From Roridomyces roridus (lineage: Eukaryota > Basidiomycota > Agaricomycetes > Agaricales > Mycenaceae): a stretch of 55,637 bases of DNA. Numbering within the stretch: position 1 is the first letter of the stretch; the number at the start of each line of letters is the position of its first letter. Made by a program: the position numbers and the translations under genes. This document shows positions 22,222 through 35,181 of this stretch, one piece after another. The notes under the pieces are model-generated. The model saw nothing but the letters and a program-made list of their open reading frames with translations, was not told where the DNA came from and searched no databases. The DNA is taken from contig JARKIF010000196.1 of the NCBI GenBank assembly GCA_029378245.1, forward strand, positions 1 to 55,637. The letters are read 5' to 3'.

Positions 22222-24247
22222 CTAAACCCTGACATCCAAAAACAAATTCCAAAGAGAGCAGGGTCCGTCCTGAATGCGGTTGATCAGCTACAGTGATCAT
22301 GGCAATAGGTTCAAGACATACAATCGAGTCGCTTTCCACAGCTTGCACAACATTGCTCGGCTCCACGTTTCCGTTGTATGCCAACTTTGCCAACGTCTTG
22401 GTCGTGCTTCCTGGGACGTATTTGGGCCAGTTGGGAGCTGGAGAAACGGTTGGATCTTTCACGAAGTTGCCAACGATTCCTTGCATCGTGGTGGAGAGGG
22501 TCGCTTCAGCCGCAGTGGCCGTAGTACGGTTGAAGGTTCCAAAGATCATAGGCACTGTGGTGCTAGGGTGAATGATACTGTTACGAAGGCAATTAGGAAC
22601 GCACACTCGGATGAATGCCATGCACCGGCATTGGGGAAGAGCTGAAGATCCTGGAAGACAGCGCCTGCAAACTGGTCAGAGATCTGAGAGTCTTTGGAAA
22701 GAAAAATCACCGTATTCGTATCTGAAAACATTCGGCACGCCCGCTTGCGACGTAGCATTCGCCCACAACCCAGAAGTGCACAAGAATAGAAAGTCGCGGA
22801 GCACATCGGCGATGACTGCACTGTCGCTGAGACCCGGCGTGTAGAGAGCTTGGACCTGAGCGGGAGTCACGAGCCCGTCGAATTCAGCCTGGAGGAAGGC
22901 GCTGAGATTGGTGAGGCCAACGGCGAACAAAGTCCCATCGTCCTGCGTGTTTCCCGCGATAAATGGAACCCTTGCGGTGAGCCCTGTTCGGATACGCTGC
23001 AACGGGTCCGCAAACTCGGTGGAACTGCAATCGGTGAGATGTATACTGAGGGGGGAGACCTACTTGTCGACGATGGGCTTGAAAGCTCCGCTGGTAGGAC
23101 CGTTCGTGAAATTGCGGATAACTGGGGCCGAAATGTTCTTGAGGCAAGCCAACCGCGCAGCACCGGGCGATTGCGTGCACCCAACAGCCGAAGCGAAGGC
23201 GTTGAAGGAAGTAAAGGACGGGGTCGGCGACATGGACACATCAGAGGCAGATAACATTATGGCAGCGCGGAACGGTGCGTTGCTTGGGGTGTGTCTCGAA
23301 ATTGCCTGACTCACGGATTCAGAGCCCGCGGATTGACCTGGTCAACAAAGCATGAGTGTAAAATAACAAGAGAGAGACTAAGATTGACCCACCCATGATT
23401 GTGACTTTCTTCGGATCGCCTCCGAACTGCACGATATTATCTTGAACCCATTTGAAGGCAAGTTCTGTCGCAAAGGATTGTAGCCTCGTAACTGCGAATC
23501 AGGAGAGTCGCCACCTTGATCAAGGAAACCGAGGTTGTTCCCCGTAAGAGGTAGGTCCGGAGAGCCAGGGAACCCAAACACGTTGGTCCTGTAGTTGAAG
23601 GAAACTAGGATGATGTTTTGGTTGGTCGCCATCGACAATCCGTCGTATTCAGCGATAGAGGCTGTCCCAAAAGCTAGAGCGCTGGGGAGAAATTTCAGCT
23701 CGAGTTCACGAGGCAAAACGCGCACATACCCCCCATAGATCCAGAGCACGACCGGGAGGTTGGATGTAGTGGTAGGTGCCCACACGTTACTGACACTTGT
23801 TCAGGAACTCTGAATCGCAATAAGAAAATGCACTTGCAGGAACAGGCAATCCTCGCTTTCAGGGGGCGCAGGGGTATTGAAGAGGAACTCATTGAGGGCA
23901 GCGACAGCAAATGGGAATTGTTGTACACATGCGGGACCCAAGGTCGTCGCATTCTGAGTGCCGCCTGAGATAAATGCGACTGGTGGTTCCCAGCGAAGGT
24001 CTCCGATGGGTGCTTGTCCAAACCGCTGCGTTAGGATCAGTGTTCAGTAGAAGGGCGGAATTCGATGTTTACAATTCCTTTGAAAGTAGAGACTATGCCA
24101 TGTTCAGCATCTGTTCAGCCAAAGAGCTATCATCCTACCCCGGCCGTCACTGGAGCCTTGAATGAGCCCAGAAGTGGTGTGGACCACGGCAGGCGAAGCA
24201 AAGCAAACCGAGAGTGAGAGAGTTGCAAGAACAAGGAAAAGGTGCAT
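22222..24247 (-). CDS. Secreted type-B carboxylesterase/lipase, paralogue 1
   Basis: Eleven exons join without a frame conflict to 516 residues (24247-24139, 24092-24073, 24025-23838, 23789-23730, 23681-23515, 23464-23393, 23337-23064, 23024-22711, 22664-22607, 22562-22322, 22269-22222). A signal peptide (MHLFLVLATLSLSVCFA) starts an alpha/beta-hydrolase fold: LRWEPPVAF, SEDCLFLNVWAP, LPVVLWIYGGALAFG, and nucleophile elbow GQSAGS with Ser at about 208. The acidic member lies near TQDDGTLF and the His in AGAWHSS. The intron 23790-23837 has a GC donor (GCAAGT); only this choice restores frame. A further intron splits the first Gly codon of GQSAG. A pa-ralogue lies at 28095. Likely substrate is an ester or acylglycerol; not determinable further. 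Confidence 0.9.
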
Positions 24248-24599
24248 TCCGAGAAAGTTTCACGCTCCAGACGAGAGAAATGTCTTTTAAAAGCGCACGA
24301 ATCTTCACAGTGGCTCCCATGCTGATCAGCTGAGCTCTCGGAGCAGTGCTATTTAGTGGCACATGCTCGCGGGCCATCGCGTGGGTTGAGGCAAAACGCA
24401 AAGAAAGGCTCGTGACCACGGTGCTTGGTAGCACCGGTGATGCACTGTTGTCGTGGTGGTTGGGAATATGAATCTTGCGCATCACCGGACCTGTGTTGTC
24501 GTCCAAACCCGCCGGGTAGAGCGCTCTGACTGGGGCGGCTATACAGTTCAAAAAAATCCGATAGGTTAGAAATACGAGATTAAAATATTTTCTACTAGT
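24248..24599. other. Intergenic region between carboxylesterase 1 and ERG5
   Basis: No gene is visible. It holds the promoter of carboxylesterase 1 (to the left) and the 3' region of ERG5 (to the right). A weak open stretch on the minus strand near 24360-24550 lacks any recognisable motif. Confidence 0.45.
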
Positions 24600-26337
24600 C
24601 TAAGATTGCGTCCGGGGCGTGAATTTCATTTTGCACCCGTCCTTGGGGAAAAGAGTCGCAATGATTCTGAACAGCGACGTTAGAGCAGGCCCAAAAGGTA
24701 TACGGTGAAGAATACTCACTCGACCTCGTCCGTCAGCGGGGTAACTTCGTGTTCCCAATCAAACATCATCGCTGCGATGCCCAGTACCAGGGCGATGTTC
24801 ATCCCGGCATACTCAAGCCCAATGCACCGATGCGGGCCAGCGCCCCACACCAAGTAGTTCTTCGGGCTCGAATTGGCGAGTCCATTGGGGTCGAGCCAGC
24901 GCTCGGGGGTGAACGAGTCTGGTTCAGGGTATACGGTAGGGTCGTGGAGCGAGTTGTAGAAGGAAGGAATGAGCATGGATCCTGCGGGCACAGTGTAGTC
25001 GTCCGAAATCGGGAAGGCCTTGGTGGATTTGTACGGGACCATGACTACAGGCGGCTTGACGCGCAGACTCTCTTTCACAACAGCTTGCAGGTACGGCATT
25101 TGGTCCATGAGCTCAATCGTGAGTGGTTGCTCGTAGTCGCCCTGGCGCACACGCTCCTGCTCCTCCCGCACCTTGGCGAGAACCTCCGGGTGGTCGACGA
25201 GGTGCTGGAAGCCATAAATGAGACCGCTGCTCATCGCATCCTGAGACGCGAAGAGGAAAGAGAAGACGACCATGGCCATCTCGTGATCGCTGAACTCGCG
25301 ACGGCCGCTGTACGAGGGGTCATTGAGCACCTGTACCCATTGGTCCAACATGCACGTCGGCTCGCCGCCGTTGGCCATCTCGATCTTGCTTTGGGCGGCG
25401 GCCTTTTCGAGCCAGTACATGGCGATCTTGCGAGCCTGGATGGCCTTGTAGACATTGGTGCCGGGGAGCGCGAGGGGGAAGTTGACGAGTTCAAGGGCCT
25501 GGGTGATGGCCCAGTACTTGTCGCTGATCTCCTTGGTAGCATGCTCAGGAATATGGTCCCCGCAGAAGACGCGCAGGGATGTGTCCATATTGAGGAAGCG
25601 CGCCGGCATCATGATGGGCTCGGGTGACTTGCCAAAGTCCTCGCGCCATTGCGCGAAATGTTTCCTCGTGATGATATCTTGAATCGTGACGTAGGATCTG
25701 GAATGGAATCAGCCAAAAGTAGTCCGATTAGAATAGACTGACCCGATCGCTTTGCGGGTGAAGAGGTTGTTAAGGCCACGACGGTAGTCGACGTGCGTTT
25801 TGCCGGTCAAAAACACCCTGCCAAGGGTCAGGACGCGTTCCAAACGAGAGACGGTGTAAACACACCAGTTATCGGGGAGAAGAATTTGTTTGGCGGATTG
25901 GACGAGGCAAGGCTCAGCATATGTGGGCGAGTTGAGGATTTTGCGGGTATAGTCATTAGAGGACGCCATAACGATGAAGCTGGTGTCGTTTTAATGGGAG
26001 GCAGCTGTGGGAGAAATTCCACTCACATGTTGAAAACACTGATAGCACTCAAAACGCCCGAGTCCCATTGCCTCTTGTAACCCTCGAAAGTTGGCTTCAT
26101 CGAGTCAGCAAATTTGCCGATGATGGGGATGGTCCAGTTGTCGCCCGGGAGATGACGCTTTTTCATCCGGTACACGGTCTGCTCCAAGGCAAGAAGTGCG
26201 AAGAGGATCGCAGCAGTAGTGTAGAGCCAAGTGAAGGACTCCGGCACATTGAACGCGGACAGTGAGGAAAACGCGTAGAGGGGAGACGACGTGGGGGACG
26301 GGACGGAGGCGGCTGGGCTCTTGAAGAAGGACGCCAT
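24600..26337 (-). CDS. ERG5: Sterol C-22 desaturase, cytochrome P450 CYP61
   Basis: This ER enzyme introduces the C-22 double bond in ergosterol synthesis. Exons 26337-26027, 25979-25866, 25817-25743, 25697-24720 and 24666-24600 give 514 residues, normal for the family. It has an N-terminal anchor (WLYTTAAILFALLALEQ), the ERG5-specific block LPGDNWTIPIIGKFADSMKP, VFNIFIVMASSNDYTRKIL, the I-helix FSFLFASQDAMSSGL, ExxR in ESLRVKPP, PERW, and the heme loop WGAGPHRCIGLEYAG with the Cys ligand. The last exon, ATLFPKDGCKMKFTPR, is needed for a full C-terminus. It is divergent from a membrane-protein gene and lies between two esterase paralogues. Confidence 0.96.
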
Positions 26338-26584
26338 GGCGGGAAGAGGCAAGAGCTAAGCGAGAGAGAATCCGAAAATCGAACCATTCTTTACAATTTC
26401 GTAAATTTAGCCAAGTGACCAAGTTCACCTTACAAACAGAGACTCGATCCGGTCGGCGTCGAGACTCGCATTTATGGACTAGACTGAGGACTCATCAAAT
26501 GCGCCTATAGCCTGAGCTCTTGCCCTTTACTTCATCTTTCTTTGGCGCTGGAACGCCCAAGTCTGCGACTTTTTTGCATTCGAT

Positions 26585-27564
26585 ATGCCACCTTTTCACT
26601 TCTTTCGGGGGTTATTTTTCTGGATTAACGCCGCGAAAGCCGTCCTGGTAAATGTGACCGTCGATGGCACTGCAGGCGACCCTGGGGCTTTCGTGGTGTA
26701 CACTCCACCGGATGCCTGGAACAACGGTCCAGACTCTCTCGATGGGGCCTCGCACGAATCGACGGTCAGCTGGGGTCTCTGCTCATAACAATAATCCCAA
26801 CGTTTTCTCTGCAGTTTAGCACCAACGATACCTATCCCTCTGTCCCGCCAACCGCGTCGGTTTCGTTCTATGGTACGCGTCCGTCATCACCCCTATTCCC
26901 ATTTTTTTATTCGTCCAGGTTCTGCGGTCTATGTATTTTGCACATTGTCTCGTTCAAGCGATGCAGACATGACCTTCTATATCGACAGCGTCCCTACAAG
27001 CACTTTCAACTCGCGCGGGATTGGCTCTGCCGGTTACGATTATGGCGTTCCAGTCTACTCAAACACGACCCTCGCCATGGGTATGCACAACCTTACGCTG
27101 CAAAACGGTCATGTGAACGGTGACCGGTCTTTGTTGATCCTTGACTCGATGGTATACACGTGTGTGGTGTGCTTTTCTTCAATGTCAAGGTTCGACTCTT
27201 TTCCAGGTACGACGATGGGCGCCAAGTCGACGCGTCAGAGTCCGGGGTCACGCACACTGCTGCGGTTATGAATTCCCGCAGAACCACACTAGCTGTCGTC
27301 GCCGCACTTGTCTCCGCCTTTGTTCTCATTCTCATCGGGCTTGGTGTTTTCCTCTACCGCCGCCGTCGTCACCGTCGGGAGATATACGCTCGATATATGC
27401 CCAATGGCAGCATCTCCGCCTTTCCGACGTTCTTGACTCCAAACGTAATGGCACCGTCACGTGTATACGCTGGCACCACGCACCGACCATACGCAGACCC
27501 GGACCCTTCGCAGACATCAATCCAGCGACCGCAGCGATGGGAGCATGTCGCGGCAGTGCGTTGA
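26585..27564 (+). CDS. Single-pass membrane protein with extracellular beta-rich domain
   Basis: Four exons are joined at about 26766/26817, 26872/26919 and 27156/27207 (approximate). A signal peptide (start MPPFHFFRGLFFWINAAKAV) is followed by an extracellular part with VVYTPPDAWNN, TASVSFYGSAVYVFC, MTFYIDSVPTSTF, YDYGVPVYSNTTLAMGMHNLTLQNG and LLILDSMVYT. One transmembrane helix comes next (VVAALVSAFVLILIGLGVFLY), then a basic stop-transfer (RRRRHRRE) and a Pro/Ser-rich cytosolic tail. This layout is common in agaric genomes as an uncharacterised receptor-like family; a carbohydrate- or ligand-binding role is a guess from the domain shape. It is divergent from ERG5 (247 bp). Confidence 0.75.
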
Positions 27565-28094
27565 TGTAGAAGCTTGGATAGACCAAATAGAACCGCGCCA
27601 TAATCAGACGAGTTTCGTTCACTAAGAAACAGGCATGCGCACTCACCGTTTTGTTTACCGAGAAGGTATCATCGTGGCACGGCCGCACGGGAACCAGTCA
27701 GGAACCCCGTGCATCAAGGTCCATCAAGGCGCGTCATCCAGTGTCGGTGCGCGCGCAATTTGACGCCATTCTCTGGTATTCCGATCGACTTGTTCCCCAC
27801 GGCTTTCGAAAATCATGAACACGCGACTCTTCGTCTTCAAGCTCAAGCCCGGGACAAAACTCGAGTCAGCCTCTGACCCAGAGCCTCCGAGTCCCTCTCT
27901 GCTTTTCGGGTCCTCCTGAACAAGTAACGCAGCCTGTTTTGATTTCTCGAGCGGTCAGCTGATCAACATGTCGGAGAAACGGAATTGACAGGCGGGCTCC
28001 GCGCGTACCCGTCAGTCTTTGTGAGGCTCAGAAATCATCTAAATAGCGCAATTTTTCTCTCGTATGGAGTCCCGGTTCCTCGCCCTACTTCAGG
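27565..28094. other. Intergenic region upstream of carboxylesterase 2
   Basis: These 530 bp hold no convincing gene. They carry the 3' end of the membrane-protein gene and the promoter of carboxylesterase 2. The sequence is GC-mixed with short inverted stretches (for example ggtccatcaaggcgc near 27718) but nothing I can name. Confidence 0.45.
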
Positions 28095-30092
28095 ATGCGA
28101 AGCGTCTTTGCTCTCGCCGTTGTCTATGCCTCGGCGTGCTACACCGCGAGTCTCGCGACTGTCTCCGTCAAAACCACCTCTGGTACGATTCAAGGCACGA
28201 GCACCGATGGAGGTGAGCATCTTGTCTCCCATCTCAGCATAATGCTCACCATAAGCGACAGTATCCATCTTCAAAGGCATAGTGCGTGTCCCGACCCACC
28301 TTTTCTCTCAACGGCGTACTGAAGATACCATGTAGCGCTACGGGCAACCGCCCACTGGAGACCTCCGCTGGCAACCCCCAGTCGCATTCACATCGAACGC
28401 CACGCAGACAACAAACACCCTGCCCCCTTCCTGCATACAGCAGTTTCCATTTGCTGCCGCTGCTCTTAATGAGTTAATCTTCAATACCCCTGCGCCCCCA
28501 GAAAGCGAAGATTGCCTGTTTCTGCAAGTGCATTTTCTTATTGCGATTCAGGGTATCTGAGAATGCTTGTCAGGAACGTATGGGCCCCTACCAATGCGTC
28601 CAACCTCCCGGTCGTGGTCTGGATCTATGGCGGGTCAGTGCGAGCGTTCTGCTTGTGAACCCGAGCTGAGAGATTTCGTCTCCCCAGCGCTCTAGCTTTT
28701 GGGACAGCTTCCATTCCGATGTACGACGGATTCTCGATGGTGAAAAACCAAGGCATAATCCTGGTGTCTTTCAACTACCGAACCAACGTATTTGGCTTCC
28801 CCGGCTCTTCAGACCTGCCTCTTACGGGGAACAATCTCGGTTTCCTGGACCAAGGTGTGTCTCGATCAACCCATCATTAATGTGCTGATGTTTTGAAAGA
28901 ACTGGTGTTCAAGTGGGTCCAAAACAACATTGCTGCGTTTGGTGGCAATTCAACCGAGGTTACTATCTGGGGAGAGAGTGCGGGCAGCAAGTCAGTTTCC
29001 GGCGCGATCAGTCGCCACACGCCCGCTGATGCGCCCTTCCGTGCGGCCATCATGGAATCAGTCGCCGACACGTCCATGTCCCCGACACCATTGGTCGCTT
29101 CCTTCAACAACTTTTCAGGCGAAGTAGGGTGTGGGCAAACTCCTGGTGATGCACGCCTGGCCTGTCTCAAGAAAGTCCCCGCTTCGACCATCCGCACGTA
29201 CCTAAACGGTCCCAAAGGCGCATCATTTAGGCCCATCGTTGACAAGTGAGCGCTCGACCCCTCACTCGGTGGCGTGAAACTCAAATATACTACAGTCAAG
29301 TCACGTTCGCTGACCCGCTGCAACGCATCCGCCAGGGGCTCGGGGCTCGGGTGCCATTTATCATCTCGAATAATCAGGACGACGGGACTCTGTTCACCAT
29401 TGGCCAAGACAACCTTACCAATTACCTCGCTACACACTTCCCGACTGTGACCCCCGCCCAGGCTAGAGCTCTCTATACTTCGGGTCTCAGCGATCATGAT
29501 GTCATTTCTCAAGTTGTCAAGGATGTTACATTTCTTTGTCCCACCGGGTTGTGGTCAAACGTGACCGTTTTGGCTGGTGTCCCGAACGTATTTCGCTATT
29601 CGTACGGTAACTCAGTTTCACACTGCGATTCACCAGAGTCTAAATTGCTGTAGGCGCCGTGTTTGCCGACTTGCAGGTCTTCCCAAATGCGGGAGCATGG
29701 CATTCGTCTGAGCGTGCGTGTGTTGCGTGCCTTTCCTCACCCCTCTCAAAATGATCCAGTCCGCGAGATCTTTGGCACCTACAACAGCAGCACTGCTACT
29801 GCAGCGGAAGTCACGCTATCCGCGACCTACCAAAAGCTGGTGGCCGATTTCGTGAAGAATCCGACAGCTTCTCCGGCCCCCAACTGGCCAAGATACATCC
29901 CGGGCAGTAACACCAAGACGCTGGCGAAGCTGGCGTACAATGGGAATGTTTTGACGAGCAATGTTGTGGAGGCGGTACAGAGCGACTTGATTGTGCGTCT
30001 TTGGTTTGTTTTTTCGGCAATGGCTAACGGGCTGTTTGCAGGACGGGCCGTGTTCTCTTTGGAACAAGTTCCTGGATTTTAGACCGACGTGA
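28095..30092 (+). CDS. Secreted type-B carboxylesterase/lipase, paralogue 2
   Basis: Ten exons (28095-28212, 28262-28281, 28336-28523, 28574-28633, 28688-28854, 28900-29245, 29296-29606, 29654-29713, 29760-29992, 30042-30092) give 517 residues. Exons 2-5 have exactly the same lengths as in paralogue 1 (20, 188, 60, 167 nt). Signal peptide MRSVFALAVVYASACYTA, then LRWQPPVAF, SEDCLFLNVWAP, GGALAFGTAS, and elbow GESAGS (Ser about 211, the canonical Glu present). The acidic member is in NQDDGTLF and the His in NAGAWHSSE. The third intron (28524-28573) has a GC donor as in paralogue 1. It lacks the intron that splits the nucleophile elbow in paralogue 1. It is inverted relative to that copy, about 4 kb away. 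Confidence 0.9.
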
Positions 30093-30202
30093 TTTCTGTA
30101 GTGGGTCTTATGCCGCTGTTCATCTGATTTGTACATGATCCGACTGCACTACACCATCACGTGCCGGTGCTTTCCACGGTCGCGTCAACAAAGACAAATT
30201 CC

Positions 30203-30718
30203 CTAAACCAATTCTCCTGGACGGTTGACCCAGGTGAATGTCGTATTGTGTACGTTCGGTACAACAACCTGGAGCGTAGTTGTGTCGTATTGGAAAATTT
30301 GTGCGGCTAGATGCGTTGAGAAAGGATACAAGGGAAATAGACACAGACGCACTGTAGGACGACCCGTTTTGGAAGAAAGGGTACTGAAGAGTGTAGGTGG
30401 CGGGGATCACGTCCTGGTCGAAGAGATGTAGAATGACGGGACCCTCCCAGCTGAAGAGACCATTCAAGACGTGTCAGGGCAAGACATCAAGTATGTAGCC
30501 TACCCGTCAGAAATAACCGTATCGGGGATGGCAGCTCCAGTACGGAGACAACCCATGCCGAACAGACTGCTGGCAGGGACAATCGAGTCCGAGTAATCCC
30601 AAGTGATGTTCTGCCCGTTGTGCAGCACGAGCTGCTGTGCAGAGCATGAAAGCACCGCGGCGGAGAAAAGGGCAGAAGCGAGGGATGTGAGCTTGACCAT
30701 TGTGAGGAACTGAGCCAT
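30203..30718 (-). CDS. Small secreted protein, unknown
   Basis: Three exons are inferred from frame: the first ends at VISD plus two bases before GTAGGC (near 30504). The second runs from WEGPVILHL to SYSASVSISL. The third is VVVPNVHNTTFTWVNRPGELV, after a roughly 61-nt intron. The start may be the ATG at 30718 (MAQFLTMVKL) or 30700 (MVKL); both precede the same signal peptide (SLASALFSAAVLSCSAQ). The mature part holds NITWDYSD and several N-x-S/T sites, suggesting a secreted, glycosylated beta-sandwich protein. It recalls the cell-wall Kre9/Knh1 style (LQYPFFQNG), but that is only an impression. It is convergent with carboxylesterase 2 (111 bp). Confidence 0.6.
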
Positions 30719-30924
30719 GAGTATCAAAGTTTGCTCCCTTTATACCTCGTCGAGTGCGGTCAGGCGAAGCCGTTTTTTGAACAGGGCCATATGGCAGGTC
30801 TTGGCAACGGGATTGAACTGATTCATCGGTATGTAATCGGAAGTGTCGTCAGAAAGAAAATAATGGTTACAACAGATACAGAGAGAGGGAGAAATACAAA
30901 AAAAAGGTATGAAATACCAACAGA

Positions 30925-33655
<2,731 letters not shown>

Positions 33656-33715
33656 GGCGCGTAAGTACTTGAGTGGTGGGACAATAGACGCGAGAGATCA
33701 ATCGATCAAACGCGA
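33656..33715. promoter_or_regulatory. 60-bp bidirectional promoter MCM5/CSN6
   Basis: Only 60 bp lie between the two start codons. The interval contains three CGCG cores: the minus-strand TTACGCGCC abutting the MCM5 ATG, agacgcgag, and aaacgcga just before the CSN6 ATG. Such cores resemble MBF/E2F half-sites expected for a replication gene. No TATA box is visible. Function is inferred. Confidence 0.5.
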
Positions 33716-35067
33716 ATGGCACAGCCACATACAGCCCTACAGAGCACCATGGACACTGACGACTCGGTCGTGCTTCCCTCGTCGACAGTTTCGGGCCTGT
33801 CCCTCTCACTGCATCCCCTGCCAATCCTCAACATATCAGAACACTTGACCAGGTTAAAATTGCAGTCGAATTCCAACTCGCCCTTTGGTCAGTATGACAT
33901 GCACAAGACGTCCTCATTCCTCATCGCCAGTTAGTCTTGGGCGCACTCTTGGGCACTCAGAATGGCCGTGACGTCGAGATCGTCAATACTTTTGAACTAG
34001 CTGTCGAAGCCGACGGCGAACTCGTTGACCATGGTTTCTTGGTATCCAGACGCGATCAGTGTGAGTTACACCCATGCTGCTCCAGATGTACGCTAATGGT
34101 CTTCCAGACAAACAGGTCTTTCCCTCGCTCGAGTTTATCGGATGGTACACCGTCGCTCAGCGACCCACTGCCCGTCATATTGCATTACACGAGCAGGTGC
34201 GGCCACGATCGCGCAAAGAGTTTAGCAAGCTTACCGTCCATCTAGTTCACGGGGTACTGCTCCACACCACTGCTGCTTCTCCTCCAACCCTCGATCTCTC
34301 TTGCCGCAAGCTCTGATGTCAACGCACAAAATCTTCCTTTCAAAGCCTATGAGCCGTCAATAGAACTCAGAGAGAGGAAATCGCGATCCGTGTACATTGA
34401 GGTTCCATACACTGTTGAAACAGGCGAAGCTGAGCGTATTGCGGTCGATTGGACGGCCAGGGGCGGAGGCAGCGGTACAAGCTGTATGTCAAAGGAACTC
34501 GACTTGTTATCAATTTGGCTGACATGCACGCAGTAGAGTCCCATCTCCAGACGCAGCGCGCAGCAGTCAAGATGCTGCACGAGCGTATCATGCTCCTTGT
34601 GAAATATGTGTCGGATGTCGTAGCAGGTATGATACATCTTCTCTCTCCGAATCTGTCCCTCACCTTTGATATCAGAACAAAAGCCGAAAGATCACTCTGT
34701 ACTGCGCTCCTTGTCCGCTCTCATTGCGTCCTTGCCTGCAACCGAAAACATTGCCTTCCGGAAAGAATTCGAGACTGTTTGTGACATTCTACAGTATCCG
34801 GGTTCTATATCTCATTTCCTTGCAGGAGTACGAGGACGTCCAGCTGACCGCGTTCCTTTCCTCCTTGACAAAATCAGCAAACATACTCAATGATGTCAGT
34901 TTGTGTTTTCCCCAGCTGAAATTTAATTGATCACTCTTTTTTCGCAGCTTGTGGACAAGCACATCGTGGTAACCAGTAGTGGGAGCGGGGAGCGTGCACC
35001 CGGTGGGCCACGGAGGCGAGGCATGGGCATGGGTATGAACCGAGGAGGCGACTGGGATCGCCACTAG
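33716..35067 (+). CDS. CSN6: COP9 signalosome subunit 6 (MPN-domain protein)
   Basis: The COP9 signalosome removes Nedd8 from cullins; CSN6 is its non-catalytic MPN partner of CSN5. The N-terminus MAQPHTALQSTMDTDD leads to SGLSLSLHPLPILNISEHLTRL, LGALLGTQNGRDVEIVNTFEL, KQVFPSLEFIGWYTV, and later EAERIAVDWTAR, AAVKMLHERIMLLVKYV and the C-terminal LVDKHIVVTSSGSGER. There is no JAMM metal-binding signature, as expected for CSN6. About seven short introns are needed; the first three joins are clear by homology. The last exon has a Gly/Arg/Met-rich tail (GGPRRRGMGMGMNRGG). Its partner target type, a cullin, is also encoded in this window at 51-54 kb, though not linked. Confidence 0.88.
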
Positions 35068-35181
35068 AATCGCCAGTCCATCATTCAACTCTCTTGTATT
35101 TTTTGTCACCAACTCTGTCCAACCGAGAAAGAATAACGATTCGTTTGCTATTAGTAACATTGTGAGTAGATCCCAAATAAA

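Noticed and set aside
24749..25627. 292-codon open frame on the plus strand
   Set aside because: It lies antisense to the large ERG5 exon; the minus strand has unmistakable P450 motifs.
28877..29512. 211-codon open frame on the minus strand
   Set aside because: Antisense to carboxylesterase 2, whose sense strand has the catalytic motifs.
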